Source: Lysinibacillus agricola (GTDB lineage: Bacteria; Bacillota; Bacilli; Bacillales_A; Planococcaceae). From it: 64,000 nucleotides of DNA. Location: NCBI RefSeq assembly GCF_016638705.1, contig NZ_CP067341.1:5149501-5213500 (forward strand), read 5' to 3'. The notes beneath the pieces were generated by a model. The model saw only the letters and a list, made by a program, of their open reading frames with translations, made no database searches and was not told the DNA's origin. Both the position numbers and the translations under genes were made by a program. Below, in pieces: positions 9,590-18,411 of the stretch; position 1 is the stretch's first letter, and the number at the start of each line of letters is the position of its first letter.

Positions 9590-10368
9590 TAGCTGATAAC
9601 CTCCTCACCAAGGTAAGCTTCAATTACCTTTGGATTGTTGCGTATTTCTTCTGGTGTTCCATCAGCGATTAATTGACCGTGATCGAGTACATAAATACGT
9701 TCACAAATTCCCATAACTAAGCTCATATCGTGCTCTATTAGAAGAATTGTTAAGCCAAATTCTTTACGTATAAATGCTATTAGCTCCATTAGATCATGCG
9801 TTTCCTGCGGGTTCATCCCAGCTGCTGGCTCATCTAATAATAGCAATTTAGGTTTCGCCGCTAGAGCACGAGCAATTTCTAGGCGACGCTGCATCCCATA
9901 TGGTAAATTTTTCGCTAGCTCATCCCTATAAACGTCTAAGCCAAAGATTTTTAAGAACTCAATGGATTGATGCTCCATTTCTACCTCACCTTTAAAATGG
10001 TTCGGCAAACGGAAAATGGAAGACCACATAGAGTGTTTCGCAAGTGAATGGTTCGCTACCTTTACATTATCTAAAACAGATAGCTCTTTAAATAAACGAA
10101 TATTTTGGAATGTACGGCTAATACCTTTTTGCGTTACTTGATATGGTGCAAGCCCATTTAACTTTATACCATCAAATGTAATAGTACCCTCTGTAGGCAT
10201 ATAAACCCCCGTAAGCATATTAAAGCTCGTTGTTTTTCCAGCACCATTAGGTCCAATAAGACCGACTAATTCTCCACGATTTAGGTACATATTAACGCCC
10301 TGTACCGCCTTTAAACCACCGAATTGAATCCCCATATTTTCAACATTGATAAGAAGGTTTCCAGTCAT
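9589..10368 (-). CDS. livG: Branched-chain amino acid ABC transporter ATP-binding protein LivG
   Basis: 259 aa ATPase with Walker A GPNGAGKTTSFNML, Q-loop KGISRTFQNIRLF (~85), Walker B LLLLDEPAAGMNP and a C-terminal DHGQLIADGTPEEIRNNP segment typical of LivG. The ABC signature is the divergent LPYGMQRRLEIARA, normal for this subfamily. It overlaps livM upstream and livF downstream by single bases, so livMGF is translated as one coupled block. Confidence 0.95.
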   Translation of the reverse strand: MTGNLLINVENMGIQFGGLKAVQGVNMYLNRGELVGLIGPNGAGKTTSFNMLTGVYMPTEGTITFDGIKLNGLAPYQVTQKGISRTFQNIRLFKELSVLDNVKVANHSLAKHSMWSSIFRLPNHFKGEVEMEHQSIEFLKIFGLDVYRDELAKNLPYGMQRRLEIARALAAKPKLLLLDEPAAGMNPQETHDLMELIAFIRKEFGLTILLIEHDMSLVMGICERIYVLDHGQLIADGTPEEIRNNPKVIEAYLGEEVIS

Positions 10369-11306
10369 TATTTTGTACCTCCTTTTCTACCAAACTTAAA
10401 TAAATCCGTAACTTCTTTTGTTCCCATCAAACCTGTTGGACGGTACAACATTACGACTATTAATACTAAGCTGTAAATAATCATACGTGTTTCTGGGAAG
10501 TTTGCTAGGTAAGCTGAGATTACAGTTAAGAAAATCGCAGCAATAACGGATCCTGAAAGACTTCCTAAACCACCCAGAACTACATAGATTAAAATATCAA
10601 ATGATTTTAAGAAACCAAAAGTTGTCGGTTGAATAATGTAAAAATTATGTGCAAAGATGGCCCCTGCAAGACCAGCAAAGAAAGAACCAATTGCGAACGC
10701 CACCACTTTATAGTAGGTTGTGTTAATACCCATTGCATCTGCCGCAATTTCGTCCTCACGAATCGAAATACACGCGCGTCCATGACGAGAATTCGTAAAG
10801 TTCGAGATTACTAAAATTGTTAGAACAACACCTATGAATGCATAAGTCCAATTAGATAAATATTCAACCTGCATCCCTGCTGCGCCACCAACATAATCCG
10901 TATTTAAAAAGATAATCCGTATAATTTCCGCAAAACCAAGCGTTGCAATTGCTAAATAGTCACCCTTTAAACGTAACGTCGGAATACCTACAATTAAACC
11001 GGCTACTGCTGCTGCCAGTGCCCCTAAGAAAATAGCTAATGGGAACGGAAGCATTAGCTTAGTAGTAATAATTGCAGAAATATATGCCCCAACTGCTAGG
11101 AAACCGGCATGCCCAATCGAGAACTGACCAGTAATCCCAATGACGATGTGTAAGCTGACCGCAAGCATGATGTTAATACATATTGTGATCAACATATTTT
11201 GATAGTAAATATCGAGAATGTTCGTTGAAATAAGCACCTGAACAACTGCATAGATGACTAGCGCTAATACGGCATAACCCCAGAAAACTTTAGACTTTTT
11301 CATCAT
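10368..11306 (-). CDS. livM: Branched-chain amino acid ABC transporter permease LivM
   Basis: 312 aa integral membrane protein with about 8-9 hydrophobic segments. The family signature GITGQFSIGHAGFLAVGAY lies near residue 60, and the cytoplasmic EAA-like loop SIREDEIAADAMGINTTYYK near 200 contacts the ATPase. It forms the transmembrane channel with LivH. The gene starts 10 bp after livH and overlaps livG by one base. Confidence 0.95.
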   Translation of the reverse strand: MMKKSKVFWGYAVLALVIYAVVQVLISTNILDIYYQNMLITICINIMLAVSLHIVIGITGQFSIGHAGFLAVGAYISAIITTKLMLPFPLAIFLGALAAAVAGLIVGIPTLRLKGDYLAIATLGFAEIIRIIFLNTDYVGGAAGMQVEYLSNWTYAFIGVVLTILVISNFTNSRHGRACISIREDEIAADAMGINTTYYKVVAFAIGSFFAGLAGAIFAHNFYIIQPTTFGFLKSFDILIYVVLGGLGSLSGSVIAAIFLTVISAYLANFPETRMIIYSLVLIVVMLYRPTGLMGTKEVTDLFKFGRKGGTK

Positions 11307-11316
11307 TACCGCTCAC

Positions 11317-12192
11317 CTACACTTTCTCACGGGCGTTTTTACCAAAGATACCCGATGGTCTGAAGATTAAAATTAAAATTAAAATAACGAATGCCGCTGC
11401 ATCGCGCCATAAAGAGAAACCAAGTGCACTTACTAATGATTCCACTACACCTAATAACATGCCGCCAACCACGGCACCAGGAATAATACCTATACCACCA
11501 AGAACTGCCGCGATGAACGCTTTAACCCCTGGAATAACCCCCATTAATGGATCGATTTTCGTATAGTAAACACCAAAGATAACACCTGCTGCACCCGCTA
11601 AAGCAGAACCAATTGCGAATGTTGCTGAAATGGTATTATCTACATTAATACCCATTAAACGAGCTGCATCAGCATCATGGGAAACCGCGCGCATCGCCTT
11701 TCCGATTTTTGTTTTATGTACGATGAATTGTAAAAGAATCATCAGTACAATTGCGACAGATAAAATTAATATTGATGTACTACTGATTTGAACACCGAAA
11801 ACATCAAATGACTTACTTTTAATGACTTCCGGATATGCTGCTGGTTGTGCACCTCTGAAGAAGATAGTCGTATATTCGATTAATAGCGATACACCAATTG
11901 CAGTAATTAAAGCAGCAATACGTGTCGCATTTCGTAAACGCTTATAAGCAATACGTTCAATTAAAACACCAAAGATTGCACAGACCGTCATCGCCAATAA
12001 TAGTGCTGGAAAGAAGCCAAGCTCCCATTTAGCAATTGCGTAAAAGCCAATAAATGACCCAATCATGAAGACATCGCCGTGGGCAAAGTTAATCAGCTTA
12101 ATAATCCCGTATACCATCGTATACCCTAGCGCTATTAATGCGTAGATACTACCTAGTGAAATACCATTCACAAGCTGCTGTATCCATTCCAT
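11317..12192 (-). CDS. livH: Branched-chain amino acid ABC transporter permease LivH
   Basis: 291 aa membrane protein with about 8 hydrophobic segments. LivH hallmarks are NGISLGSIYALIALGYTMVYG at the N-terminus, INFAHGDVFMIGSF, and the coupling loop RAVSHDADAARLMGINVDN. GGAGTG lies 6-8 nt upstream of the ATG. It is first of the livHMGF block; the binding-protein gene lies upstream on the same strand but is separated by its own terminator and repeat element R1. Confidence 0.95.
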   Translation of the reverse strand: MEWIQQLVNGISLGSIYALIALGYTMVYGIIKLINFAHGDVFMIGSFIGFYAIAKWELGFFPALLLAMTVCAIFGVLIERIAYKRLRNATRIAALITAIGVSLLIEYTTIFFRGAQPAAYPEVIKSKSFDVFGVQISSTSILILSVAIVLMILLQFIVHKTKIGKAMRAVSHDADAARLMGINVDNTISATFAIGSALAGAAGVIFGVYYTKIDPLMGVIPGVKAFIAAVLGGIGIIPGAVVGGMLLGVVESLVSALGFSLWRDAAAFVILILILIFRPSGIFGKNAREKV

Positions 12193-12303
12193 GAGCGTTC
12201 ACTCCTTTTTATTTTTTGAAAAATGCAAAAATAGGACTTACTTCTACATGTTATTATTGAAAATAGAGTAAATTGTGTCCTCTTAAAAAATTTTTTACAT
12301 GGT

Positions 12304-12450
12304 CTATCAATTTCGCCTTGGCGTAATTGTTGCTTTCGCACAGATAAACAATGCGTTCGGAGGCTTTATCTTCATTTAGAGGTGTTTAGACACTAAGGAA
12401 CCATATTCGCATTCATCTTTCAATGGTGGGAGTCTTCTCTGAATGAAGAT
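12304..12450 (-). repeat. Short structured intergenic repeat, copy R1
   Basis: Read on the minus strand it begins with TTATCTTCATTCAG (complement of 12438-12451) and ends in the core inverted repeat 12308-12317/12320-12329 (CAATTTCGCC/GGCGTAATTG). It shares AGATAAAGCCTCCG with copy R2. One GCGAAAGC-type unit of the larger element family is embedded at about 12330-12355, linking the two families. It occupies the gap between livK and livH. Confidence 0.75.
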
Positions 12451-12454
12451 AAAA

Positions 12455-12486
12455 TATAAAAAGGAAGGCGTGTTTACCCGCCTCCC
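12455..12486 (-). terminator. Terminator of livK
   Basis: Arms 12463-12470 and 12479-12486 form an 8-bp stem with one G-U pair on the minus strand, followed by a U run (complement of 12456-12462). It ends livK transcription before livHMGF, so the binding protein can be made in excess. Confidence 0.85.
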
Positions 12487-12501
12487 CTTGCCTACAAAAC
12501 A

Positions 12502-13722
12502 TTAAGGATTAACTTTAGAGTTGAACACTTGTTTACCGTCTTTAAATTCAAGAACTGTTGCTGTTTTAATTGGGTTATGATTTTCGTCAACTGAGAAAGT
12601 ACCTGTTACTAAAGAAAGATCTTTTGTGTCAGCTAATGCGTTTTTAATTGCTTCCCCATCCGTAGAGCCTGCACGTTTAATAGCATCCGCAATGTAGTAA
12701 ATAGTGTCATAGCCAAGTGCATTAAATGCATCTGGTGCTTTATCGCTGTTCGCTGCTTTAAACGCCTTTACGAAGTCTTGAATTTTTGCATCTTTGTCTT
12801 CTGAAGAGTAATGGTTTGTGATGAACGTATTGTTAAGTGCATCCGCACCAGCTAGCTCTACTAATGTTGGTGAATCCCAACCATCAGCTCCCATCAGTGG
12901 CACTGTAATACCCATTTCACGCGCTTGTTTAACAATTAAACCAACCTCTTCATAATATCCTGGGATAAAGATGAAGTCTGGGTTCTCTGCTTTAATACTT
13001 GTTAATTGTGTACGGAAGTCAGCATCCTTCGCTACATACGCTTCTTCCTTTACAACTTTCCCGCCATTTTTTGTAATTGTTTCTTTAAATGATTTCGCTA
13101 AACCTTTTGCATAGTCAGACGCGTTGTCCGCAAAAATAGCTACATTTTTAGCCTTTAAGTTATCAGCAGCAAAGTTTGCTGCCACAATCCCTTGGAATGG
13201 GTCAATGAAACAAGTACGGAATGCATACTCATTAATGCTACCGTTATCATTTACTGTAATGTTTGGAGCAGTACCAGAACCAGTAACAATTGGGATTTTA
13301 TTTTTATTCGCAATTTGAACAGTAGCAACTGTATTACCAGAAGTTGCTGGCGCTAGCATTGCTACTACTTTATCTTGCGTTGCTAGTTTAATAGCTGCTG
13401 CAGTAGCCTCTGAGTTTTCTGATTTGTTATCTACTTTAATAAGGTCAATTTTTTTACCGTCGATCCCGCCATTATCATTAATCTCTTTAACAGCAAGATC
13501 TGCCCCCAGAGCAATTGAAGAACCATAGGAAGCTACGTTACCTGAAAGCTCTAAGTTTGCACCGATTTTAATAGTATCACCGTTAGATGAGCCACCACCT
13601 GATGATGATCCTCCTCCTGAACTTGAACTATCTCCATTACCACAGCCAGCAAGAACTCCAGCAAGTAGTGAAGATGCAATTAGAAGTGAGCCGAACTTTT
13701 TAAGCTTTTTGTTCTCTTTCAT
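12502..13722 (-). CDS. livK: Branched-chain amino acid ABC transporter substrate-binding lipoprotein
   Basis: 406 aa from the ATG at 13722, which has AAGGGGGA 9 nt upstream; an upstream extension to 13812 has no ribosome site. A lipoprotein signal (residues 1-26, lipobox VLAGC with Cys27) is followed by a Ser/Gly-rich linker (~30-47) and a type I periplasmic-binding fold (IKIGANLELSGNVASYG onward). It is anchored outside the membrane and delivers Leu/Ile/Val or a related ligand to LivHM. Binding specificity is inferred from operon context. The 275-bp region upstream (13723-13997) is A/T rich and should hold the promoter; I cannot fix its boxes. Confidence 0.93.
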   Translation of the reverse strand: MKENKKLKKFGSLLIASSLLAGVLAGCGNGDSSSSGGGSSSGGGSSNGDTIKIGANLELSGNVASYGSSIALGADLAVKEINDNGGIDGKKIDLIKVDNKSENSEATAAAIKLATQDKVVAMLAPATSGNTVATVQIANKNKIPIVTGSGTAPNITVNDNGSINEYAFRTCFIDPFQGIVAANFAADNLKAKNVAIFADNASDYAKGLAKSFKETITKNGGKVVKEEAYVAKDADFRTQLTSIKAENPDFIFIPGYYEEVGLIVKQAREMGITVPLMGADGWDSPTLVELAGADALNNTFITNHYSSEDKDAKIQDFVKAFKAANSDKAPDAFNALGYDTIYYIADAIKRAGSTDGEAIKNALADTKDLSLVTGTFSVDENHNPIKTATVLEFKDGKQVFNSKVNP

Positions 13723-13997
13723 AATTATATTCCCCCTTATTTTTTCAAATGTTAGATATTTCTGATAATTATAAACAATTATATTCATTTCCTCAATAAC
13801 AAAAATAACCAAAATAATTATTTATAACTACTAAAACTGAACTACAATATTATTCATTTATGCCTTTTACATTGTAAAACATTCTTTATATTTAGTCTAG
13901 AGTGATTTTTCAGTATAATTTGTTATTTAAGAATTATCTGTTAATTTTATATATATATGAGTATAGAACTATATTTTTTTACAATAAAACTTCTTAA

Positions 13998-14225
13998 AGG
14001 AGGCCCATTTTTTGGATCATCACCATAACGTGTGGTTGATTTCCGTTCCGACTGGGCGCTTTGCCGCTGACGCTTCGCTTTCGCACAGATAAAACATTGT
14101 TCGCTTTCGCGCAGAGCAAAGCTTCCTGGGGGCGTCCGATGAGCCACTGATCCCGAAGGAGTCGCCCAGTTTCCACTCCAATCAACTAATATACATGGTA
14201 TACGTTTTAACAAATGTCACCCACA
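13998..14225. mobile_element. Intergenic repeat element, copy E2
   Basis: Left end GTTGATTTCCGTTCCGAC (14034 on), right end an inverted CCAATCAAC (to 14186). Both ends carry GGGCG/CGCCC at their inner edge. Inside are a single GCTTCGCTTTCGC unit and the CAGGAAGCTT-type segment shared with E4; the conserved two-stem hairpin is missing. The outer flank 14187-14215 (TATACATGGTATACG) is shared with E1 and E4. The remainder of this gap (14226-14432) shows nothing recognisable. Confidence 0.75.
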
Positions 14226-14432
14226 ACTTTTGGTGGTAAACCCATTTTTTAAAAAATTGAAAGATATTTATCTTTTTAGGAAATACCAACAACCCTCTTT
14301 TAATAGAATTACTAACTACTATATGTACTTTTATTTATAGGAAAACAAAGGGTGTATTAGATAAATTATCCATGGAATGGAGTGAGGAAAGGAATAGGGG
14401 TTCTAATATTTTGTGAAACAGAAGCAATTATT

Positions 14433-14466
14433 AATAAAAAGAGCCTAGAGTACTGAACTCTAAGCT
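14433..14466 (-). terminator. Terminator of the methyltransferase gene
   Basis: Arms 14442-14451 and 14457-14466 with one G-U pair on the minus strand, followed by a U run (complement of 14434-14440). The hairpin overlaps the stop codon of the gene. Confidence 0.85.
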
Positions 14467-15062
14467 TCTTTCAAAACAAACACACAGAGGCGTTCGTTAA
14501 TATTTGTTTCATTTTCAAGATGAACCTCATGGATTAACTCAAAAGGTGTCCCATGATGTAAAAACTGCAAATAATCATATGGTGGATAGTATAAAATAAT
14601 ATGAATTTCACGCATATGCTGCTCATAAGACTTCCAAATATTATGAATGACTGTACGGAAAATATGGATTGAAAACGGATTAAAAAAAAAGAAAACCGTG
14701 TCGCATGGTTGAATAGCATAGTCTTCCGCTATTGAATGAATAAGTGTAATTGGAGCTTGAGCACTCTTTTTCTGAAGGTAGCTCCTTTTATTATTCTCAG
14801 CCTCTGCATAAAAACCTGCATCCATTTCTATCCCAATCGTTGGAATATGCAATTTATGATGTACGTAAATCGGGACCCTCCCTTTTCCACACCCCATATC
14901 AATAAATACTGGATTATCAGGCATTTCATACTCTGAAAATAATTGTTCTAATCCAACATACGGTGTTGGTTCATAGCGATGGTAATGAGCTAGTTTAGGG
15001 AAACCGTATTGTTCACCGACTGTGTTAATATGCAAATTTTTATCAAATTGATGTTCATTCAT
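14460..15062 (-). CDS. Class I SAM-dependent methyltransferase
   Basis: 200 aa Rossmann-type methyltransferase. Motif I is VFIDMGCGKGRVP (~52-64), the acidic end of strand 2 is in GIEMDAGFYAEAENNK (~78), and motif IV is the aromatic FFFFNPFS (~124-131). The N-terminal 40 residues (YHRYEPTPYVGLEQLF) are shared with small uncharacterised Bacillus methyltransferases. Substrate unknown; nothing in the neighbourhood points to one. It is monocistronic, flanked by repeat element E2 downstream. Confidence 0.85.
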   Translation of the reverse strand: MNEHQFDKNLHINTVGEQYGFPKLAHYHRYEPTPYVGLEQLFSEYEMPDNPVFIDMGCGKGRVPIYVHHKLHIPTIGIEMDAGFYAEAENNKRSYLQKKSAQAPITLIHSIAEDYAIQPCDTVFFFFNPFSIHIFRTVIHNIWKSYEQHMREIHIILYYPPYDYLQFLHHGTPFELIHEVHLENETNINERLCVFVLKEA

Positions 15063-15107
15063 AATAGTAGACTCCTAAAAAAAGAATGCTTTATTTTAGC
15101 ACGACCA

Positions 15108-15150
15108 AAAGAAAAAACCATACCCAAATGTTTTGGATATGGTTATTTTT
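15108..15150. terminator. Rho-independent terminator after cotH
   Basis: Arms 15117-15128 and 15132-15143 (ACCATA-CCAAA type, G-U tolerant) with T runs on both sides. It ends the foldase-VTC-DUF4956-CotH operon. Confidence 0.88.
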
Positions 15151-16944
15151 TTAACGACCTCTTCGGTTAAATTTAAAAACAAAGAGAAGCCCTATTATTA
15201 ACAAGGCCAAGCAAACAATTGCTGTAAGCATTGTATTTTTATCGATAACAGTTTCTTGCTTTAATTGTTCATCGCTTTGGTTAGGCATCCCCATAGGGCC
15301 ACCATTTTGGTCAGGACGCTGCATTGGACCATCACCATTTGGTCCTTCCCCCTGATTATCGCCATTTTGATTAAATGGAGGGGCTTGTGAAGGATCAAAG
15401 TCATCTGGTCTTTGCATCGGATTATTCATTTCATCATTTTCGTTTGGATTAGGCATTTCCATATTCCCTTGTGACGTTGTAGTTGCTTCTACAACAAGCT
15501 CTCCGGACAGCTGCTTTAAAATAGATTCAGAACGTTGTTTAGCAAATTCAGGGAGACTATTTTCTCCTTCTACCGCTTCTAAGAACTGTTCTGTTGTAGA
15601 GAATTTCGTAGGATCTGCTTCGACATAAGTCGTTAATAACAATGCTAAATTTTTGGTAATGTTTTGTACGTAATCTTCTGTTAAGTAATTAGTTGCCAGC
15701 TCTTCTAAATAGCCTTCGTATTTAGCACGATACTCTTCATTGGAAAGTAAGGTGTTTAATAGCGGTCGCTCCTCTAATGTTGTACCAGATACAGGTGTAG
15801 TCACACTAAAGTTGATAGCACTATCTGCCATCAGATTGCTAGACATTCCAATCCCCATATTTAATCCACCCTGATTACGATCACCATTAGGCTGTCGCCC
15901 TTGCTGTTGCTGCTCACCATTATTTGATCTATCCGATTTATCATTTATCTGTGCCTCCTCAGGGGCCTTCATATCGGCATTAGCTTGGATTTGATTATTG
16001 CCAACCATTCTACCGCCTTCACCCCCAACACCGAAGCCACCAAAGGACATATTAAAATCCCAAGGTATAATAGAAAACACACCATCATCCTCATACAAAT
16101 AGTAGTTGTGTTTCATATTTCCCTGATAACTATCAAGATTTACGAGTGCAGTGTTCACAGCAAAATAACGCAGCATTTCATCGACAGCAATATATTTTTC
16201 AATACTACCGCCATTATTGATGGCATCAAGCATCTCAATGAACTTTGATTGATCAATATTGTCCTCGTTCGTTTTTAAGCCGATTCCCGTATAATCAGCA
16301 ATATCCTCACTAATATATTTTAAATCACTGCCCATCCCATCTGGCTTAAACAAAAATCCATCATTAGAGCCGTAGTTATTTGCTAAGAATGTTTCATCCA
16401 CCGCTTCTACCCCTAAGAATAGTCCGTGTTCTTCACCATTTACAGTTACATACATATATGAATGTGCTGGTGTTGGTAATCCCATCTGTTCCATTAGCTC
16501 ATAAGAAATATATTCTCGCATTAAGGTTGTATCACTGAAATTATTGTTTAAATTTAATTTTTTCAAGCCGTATAAGCTTTGTGTATCATCATAATAATCG
16601 AAGTCGATTTTTAAGCTATATCGATCCGAGTCGCTACTTACAACCGAGCGCAGTGATGAACTTCCCTTTGTACGAATTGCTACATTCTCAATTCTCTTGC
16701 CATTTACAGTGATATCCGCTTGCTTTAACTCCTTAGCTGCCGCATTTTCTAGCATATCCGCCCAGTCTTCTTCGGCTATTTCAATATCTACTGTTGTCAC
16801 CTTATTCTTATTAAACACAATTGTCTCATAGGAGAACTCGGTATTTTTCGTCTCAATGCCTACGTTTGGAAACACAGCAAACACAACAACAAAGAGGAGT
16901 AGTAAAATTGCCATACAAAGATAGACAAATCGCGTTTTAATCAT
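15151..16944 (-). CDS. CotH-family spore-coat-type protein kinase, membrane anchored
   Basis: 597 aa. A transmembrane segment at about 7-27 is followed by an extracellular CotH kinase domain (about 50-320) with RTKGSSSLR, KLNLNNNFSDTTLMREYIS and the catalytic/metal region LVNLDSYQGNMKHNYYLYED...IPWDFNMSFGG. Then come a Pro/Asn/Gly/Met-rich low-complexity stretch (about 510-565, repeated MQRPD and NGD motifs) and a C-terminal helix ending in FKFNRRGR. CotH proteins phosphorylate secreted or coat proteins. Unlike B. subtilis CotH this one is anchored at both ends and sits in an operon with VTC and DUF4956 genes, so a cell-surface role is more likely than a coat role. Confidence 0.88.
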   Translation of the reverse strand: MIKTRFVYLCMAILLLLFVVVFAVFPNVGIETKNTEFSYETIVFNKNKVTTVDIEIAEEDWADMLENAAAKELKQADITVNGKRIENVAIRTKGSSSLRSVVSSDSDRYSLKIDFDYYDDTQSLYGLKKLNLNNNFSDTTLMREYISYELMEQMGLPTPAHSYMYVTVNGEEHGLFLGVEAVDETFLANNYGSNDGFLFKPDGMGSDLKYISEDIADYTGIGLKTNEDNIDQSKFIEMLDAINNGGSIEKYIAVDEMLRYFAVNTALVNLDSYQGNMKHNYYLYEDDGVFSIIPWDFNMSFGGFGVGGEGGRMVGNNQIQANADMKAPEEAQINDKSDRSNNGEQQQQGRQPNGDRNQGGLNMGIGMSSNLMADSAINFSVTTPVSGTTLEERPLLNTLLSNEEYRAKYEGYLEELATNYLTEDYVQNITKNLALLLTTYVEADPTKFSTTEQFLEAVEGENSLPEFAKQRSESILKQLSGELVVEATTTSQGNMEMPNPNENDEMNNPMQRPDDFDPSQAPPFNQNGDNQGEGPNGDGPMQRPDQNGGPMGMPNQSDEQLKQETVIDKNTMLTAIVCLALLIIGLLFVFKFNRRGR

Positions 16945-16992
16945 TATCTAACACCTCTCTTCATAGTTAAAATACTCCTCTAGAGTGGGCTA

Positions 16993-17676
16993 CTAAGCAG
17001 TGAAATTACCATCGTAACTTAGCATTACTGCTGATTTTACTCCAGGTACTTTTGTAAGATTGTCCATCAGTTTTGCATCATTTTGTTTAACACGAATTTC
17101 ATAGGTTGTTTCGATCTCGACATCCGACATAATAGATTTAGATTTTAAAGCGAATTTTTTAGATTGTGCAGCAATAATACGCTCTACTTCCTCACAAGCA
17201 AAATCTTCTTCAAATTTCACAATTAAAAGGTATGGATTTTCCACAGTAATTTTGTTCACTAATACAAGTAACACAAGACCAATTAAGACTGCACCAATAA
17301 TAACGAGTGGAATAAATCCTGCACCACAAAGTATCCCAGAAACTATTGCCCAGAAAATATATACTAAATCCATCGGGTCTTTAATAGGTGTACGGAAACG
17401 CACGATTGATAGCGCACCAACCATACCTAGTGATAACAGGACATTCGAACTTATTCCCATAATCACTAGAGCCGTTGCCATTGTCATAATGAGCAGCGAA
17501 ATATTGAAGGAATGAGAGTAAATCACTCCGTTAAAGGTTTTCTTGTAGACAGCGTAAATAAAAAGCCCGACAAAGAAAGCTACAACTAACCCTATCATTG
17601 AATCTATTAATGAAAATGATGTTGTTTTCTCTAAAAAGTTGGATTTAAAGATATCGTTAAATTTTATAGTATCCAT
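16993..17676 (-). CDS. DUF4956 membrane protein
   Basis: 227 aa. Four hydrophobic segments in the N-terminal two thirds (about 24-155) precede a soluble C-terminal domain (~155-227). The family signature LLSLGMVGALSIVRFRTPIKDP is clear at residues ~80-101. DUF4956 proteins recur beside VTC-domain and CotH genes in bacteria, and are suspected to act with the VTC protein at the membrane; the mechanism is unknown. It is 21 bp from the VTC gene and 48 bp from cotH on the same strand. Confidence 0.9.
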   Translation of the reverse strand: MDTIKFNDIFKSNFLEKTTSFSLIDSMIGLVVAFFVGLFIYAVYKKTFNGVIYSHSFNISLLIMTMATALVIMGISSNVLLSLGMVGALSIVRFRTPIKDPMDLVYIFWAIVSGILCGAGFIPLVIIGAVLIGLVLLVLVNKITVENPYLLIVKFEEDFACEEVERIIAAQSKKFALKSKSIMSDVEIETTYEIRVKQNDAKLMDNLTKVPGVKSAVMLSYDGNFTA

Positions 17677-17697
17677 TGTTCATTTCTCCTTTATAAA

Positions 17698-18408
17698 TTA
17701 GCCGTACATGCGACTAAGCTGATATTTTGAAAAAGCCTCAGCACGTGTATCCACTGATTGTAGTAAGTACTTAATAATATCCGGCAAGTACTCATCATAT
17801 TTCACTTCTAAAATAACTAGGTTTGGCTCAAGTACATCGACCATCGGCAGTCTCGGATTAAACATATTTGTATTACGGAGGCTTGACTGTACTTTACTAT
17901 CGAAAGTGACACGCACATTTCCAAAGGGATAGATGTAGGCCTCACGCTCGTAATCGACAACCGTTATTGGCTTCAATTGGTTATACTTCATTTCCTTGTG
18001 TAAATCTTGAATTAACGCTCGTTTGTCTTCCTCCATCCAAGCGATATCTCCACTATGCATTTTTTCATATTCCTTTTGAGTTATGGCACACTTCGTTTTA
18101 AAGGTTAAATTATTACGTTTGCTTTTCCGCTCTAAATTAATAATTTCAGTGGATTTTCCATAAATTCGTACTCGGTATTTATCTCGATTGATAAAACCCT
18201 CTTTTTTCTCATTAAGAACCTTGTTCGCCAAATTATCGAAGTATGTGCTGCGAATTAAATACTTGCCATTCGTTCCAGCATGCTTGTCTAGCTGCATCAC
18301 ATGCTGAATCTTAGTTTTTAGTAAGGCATAGTCCGGATAGGAGATAGCCTGTTTAATCTCCTTTCGACCGTTAGGATTAAACGAAGTAAGAGTAGGCATA
18401 TAGTTCAC
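17698..18408 (-). CDS. VTC-domain (polyphosphate-polymerase-like) protein
   Basis: 236 aa tunnel-fold (triphosphate tunnel metalloenzyme) protein related to the catalytic domain of yeast VTC. Tunnel residues visible: IRSTYFDN (~48-55), the YRVRIYG strand, ERKSKRNNLTFK (~93-104), VDYEREAYIYP, RVTFDSKVQSS and LEVKYDEYLPD. These basic and acidic residues line the tunnel that binds triphosphate. Whether this bacterial member makes polyphosphate is not established. It starts 3 bp after the foldase gene, so the genes are coupled. Confidence 0.88.
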   Translation of the reverse strand: MNYMPTLTSFNPNGRKEIKQAISYPDYALLKTKIQHVMQLDKHAGTNGKYLIRSTYFDNLANKVLNEKKEGFINRDKYRVRIYGKSTEIINLERKSKRNNLTFKTKCAITQKEYEKMHSGDIAWMEEDKRALIQDLHKEMKYNQLKPITVVDYEREAYIYPFGNVRVTFDSKVQSSLRNTNMFNPRLPMVDVLEPNLVILEVKYDEYLPDIIKYLLQSVDTRAEAFSKYQLSRMYG

Positions 18409-18411
18409 TCC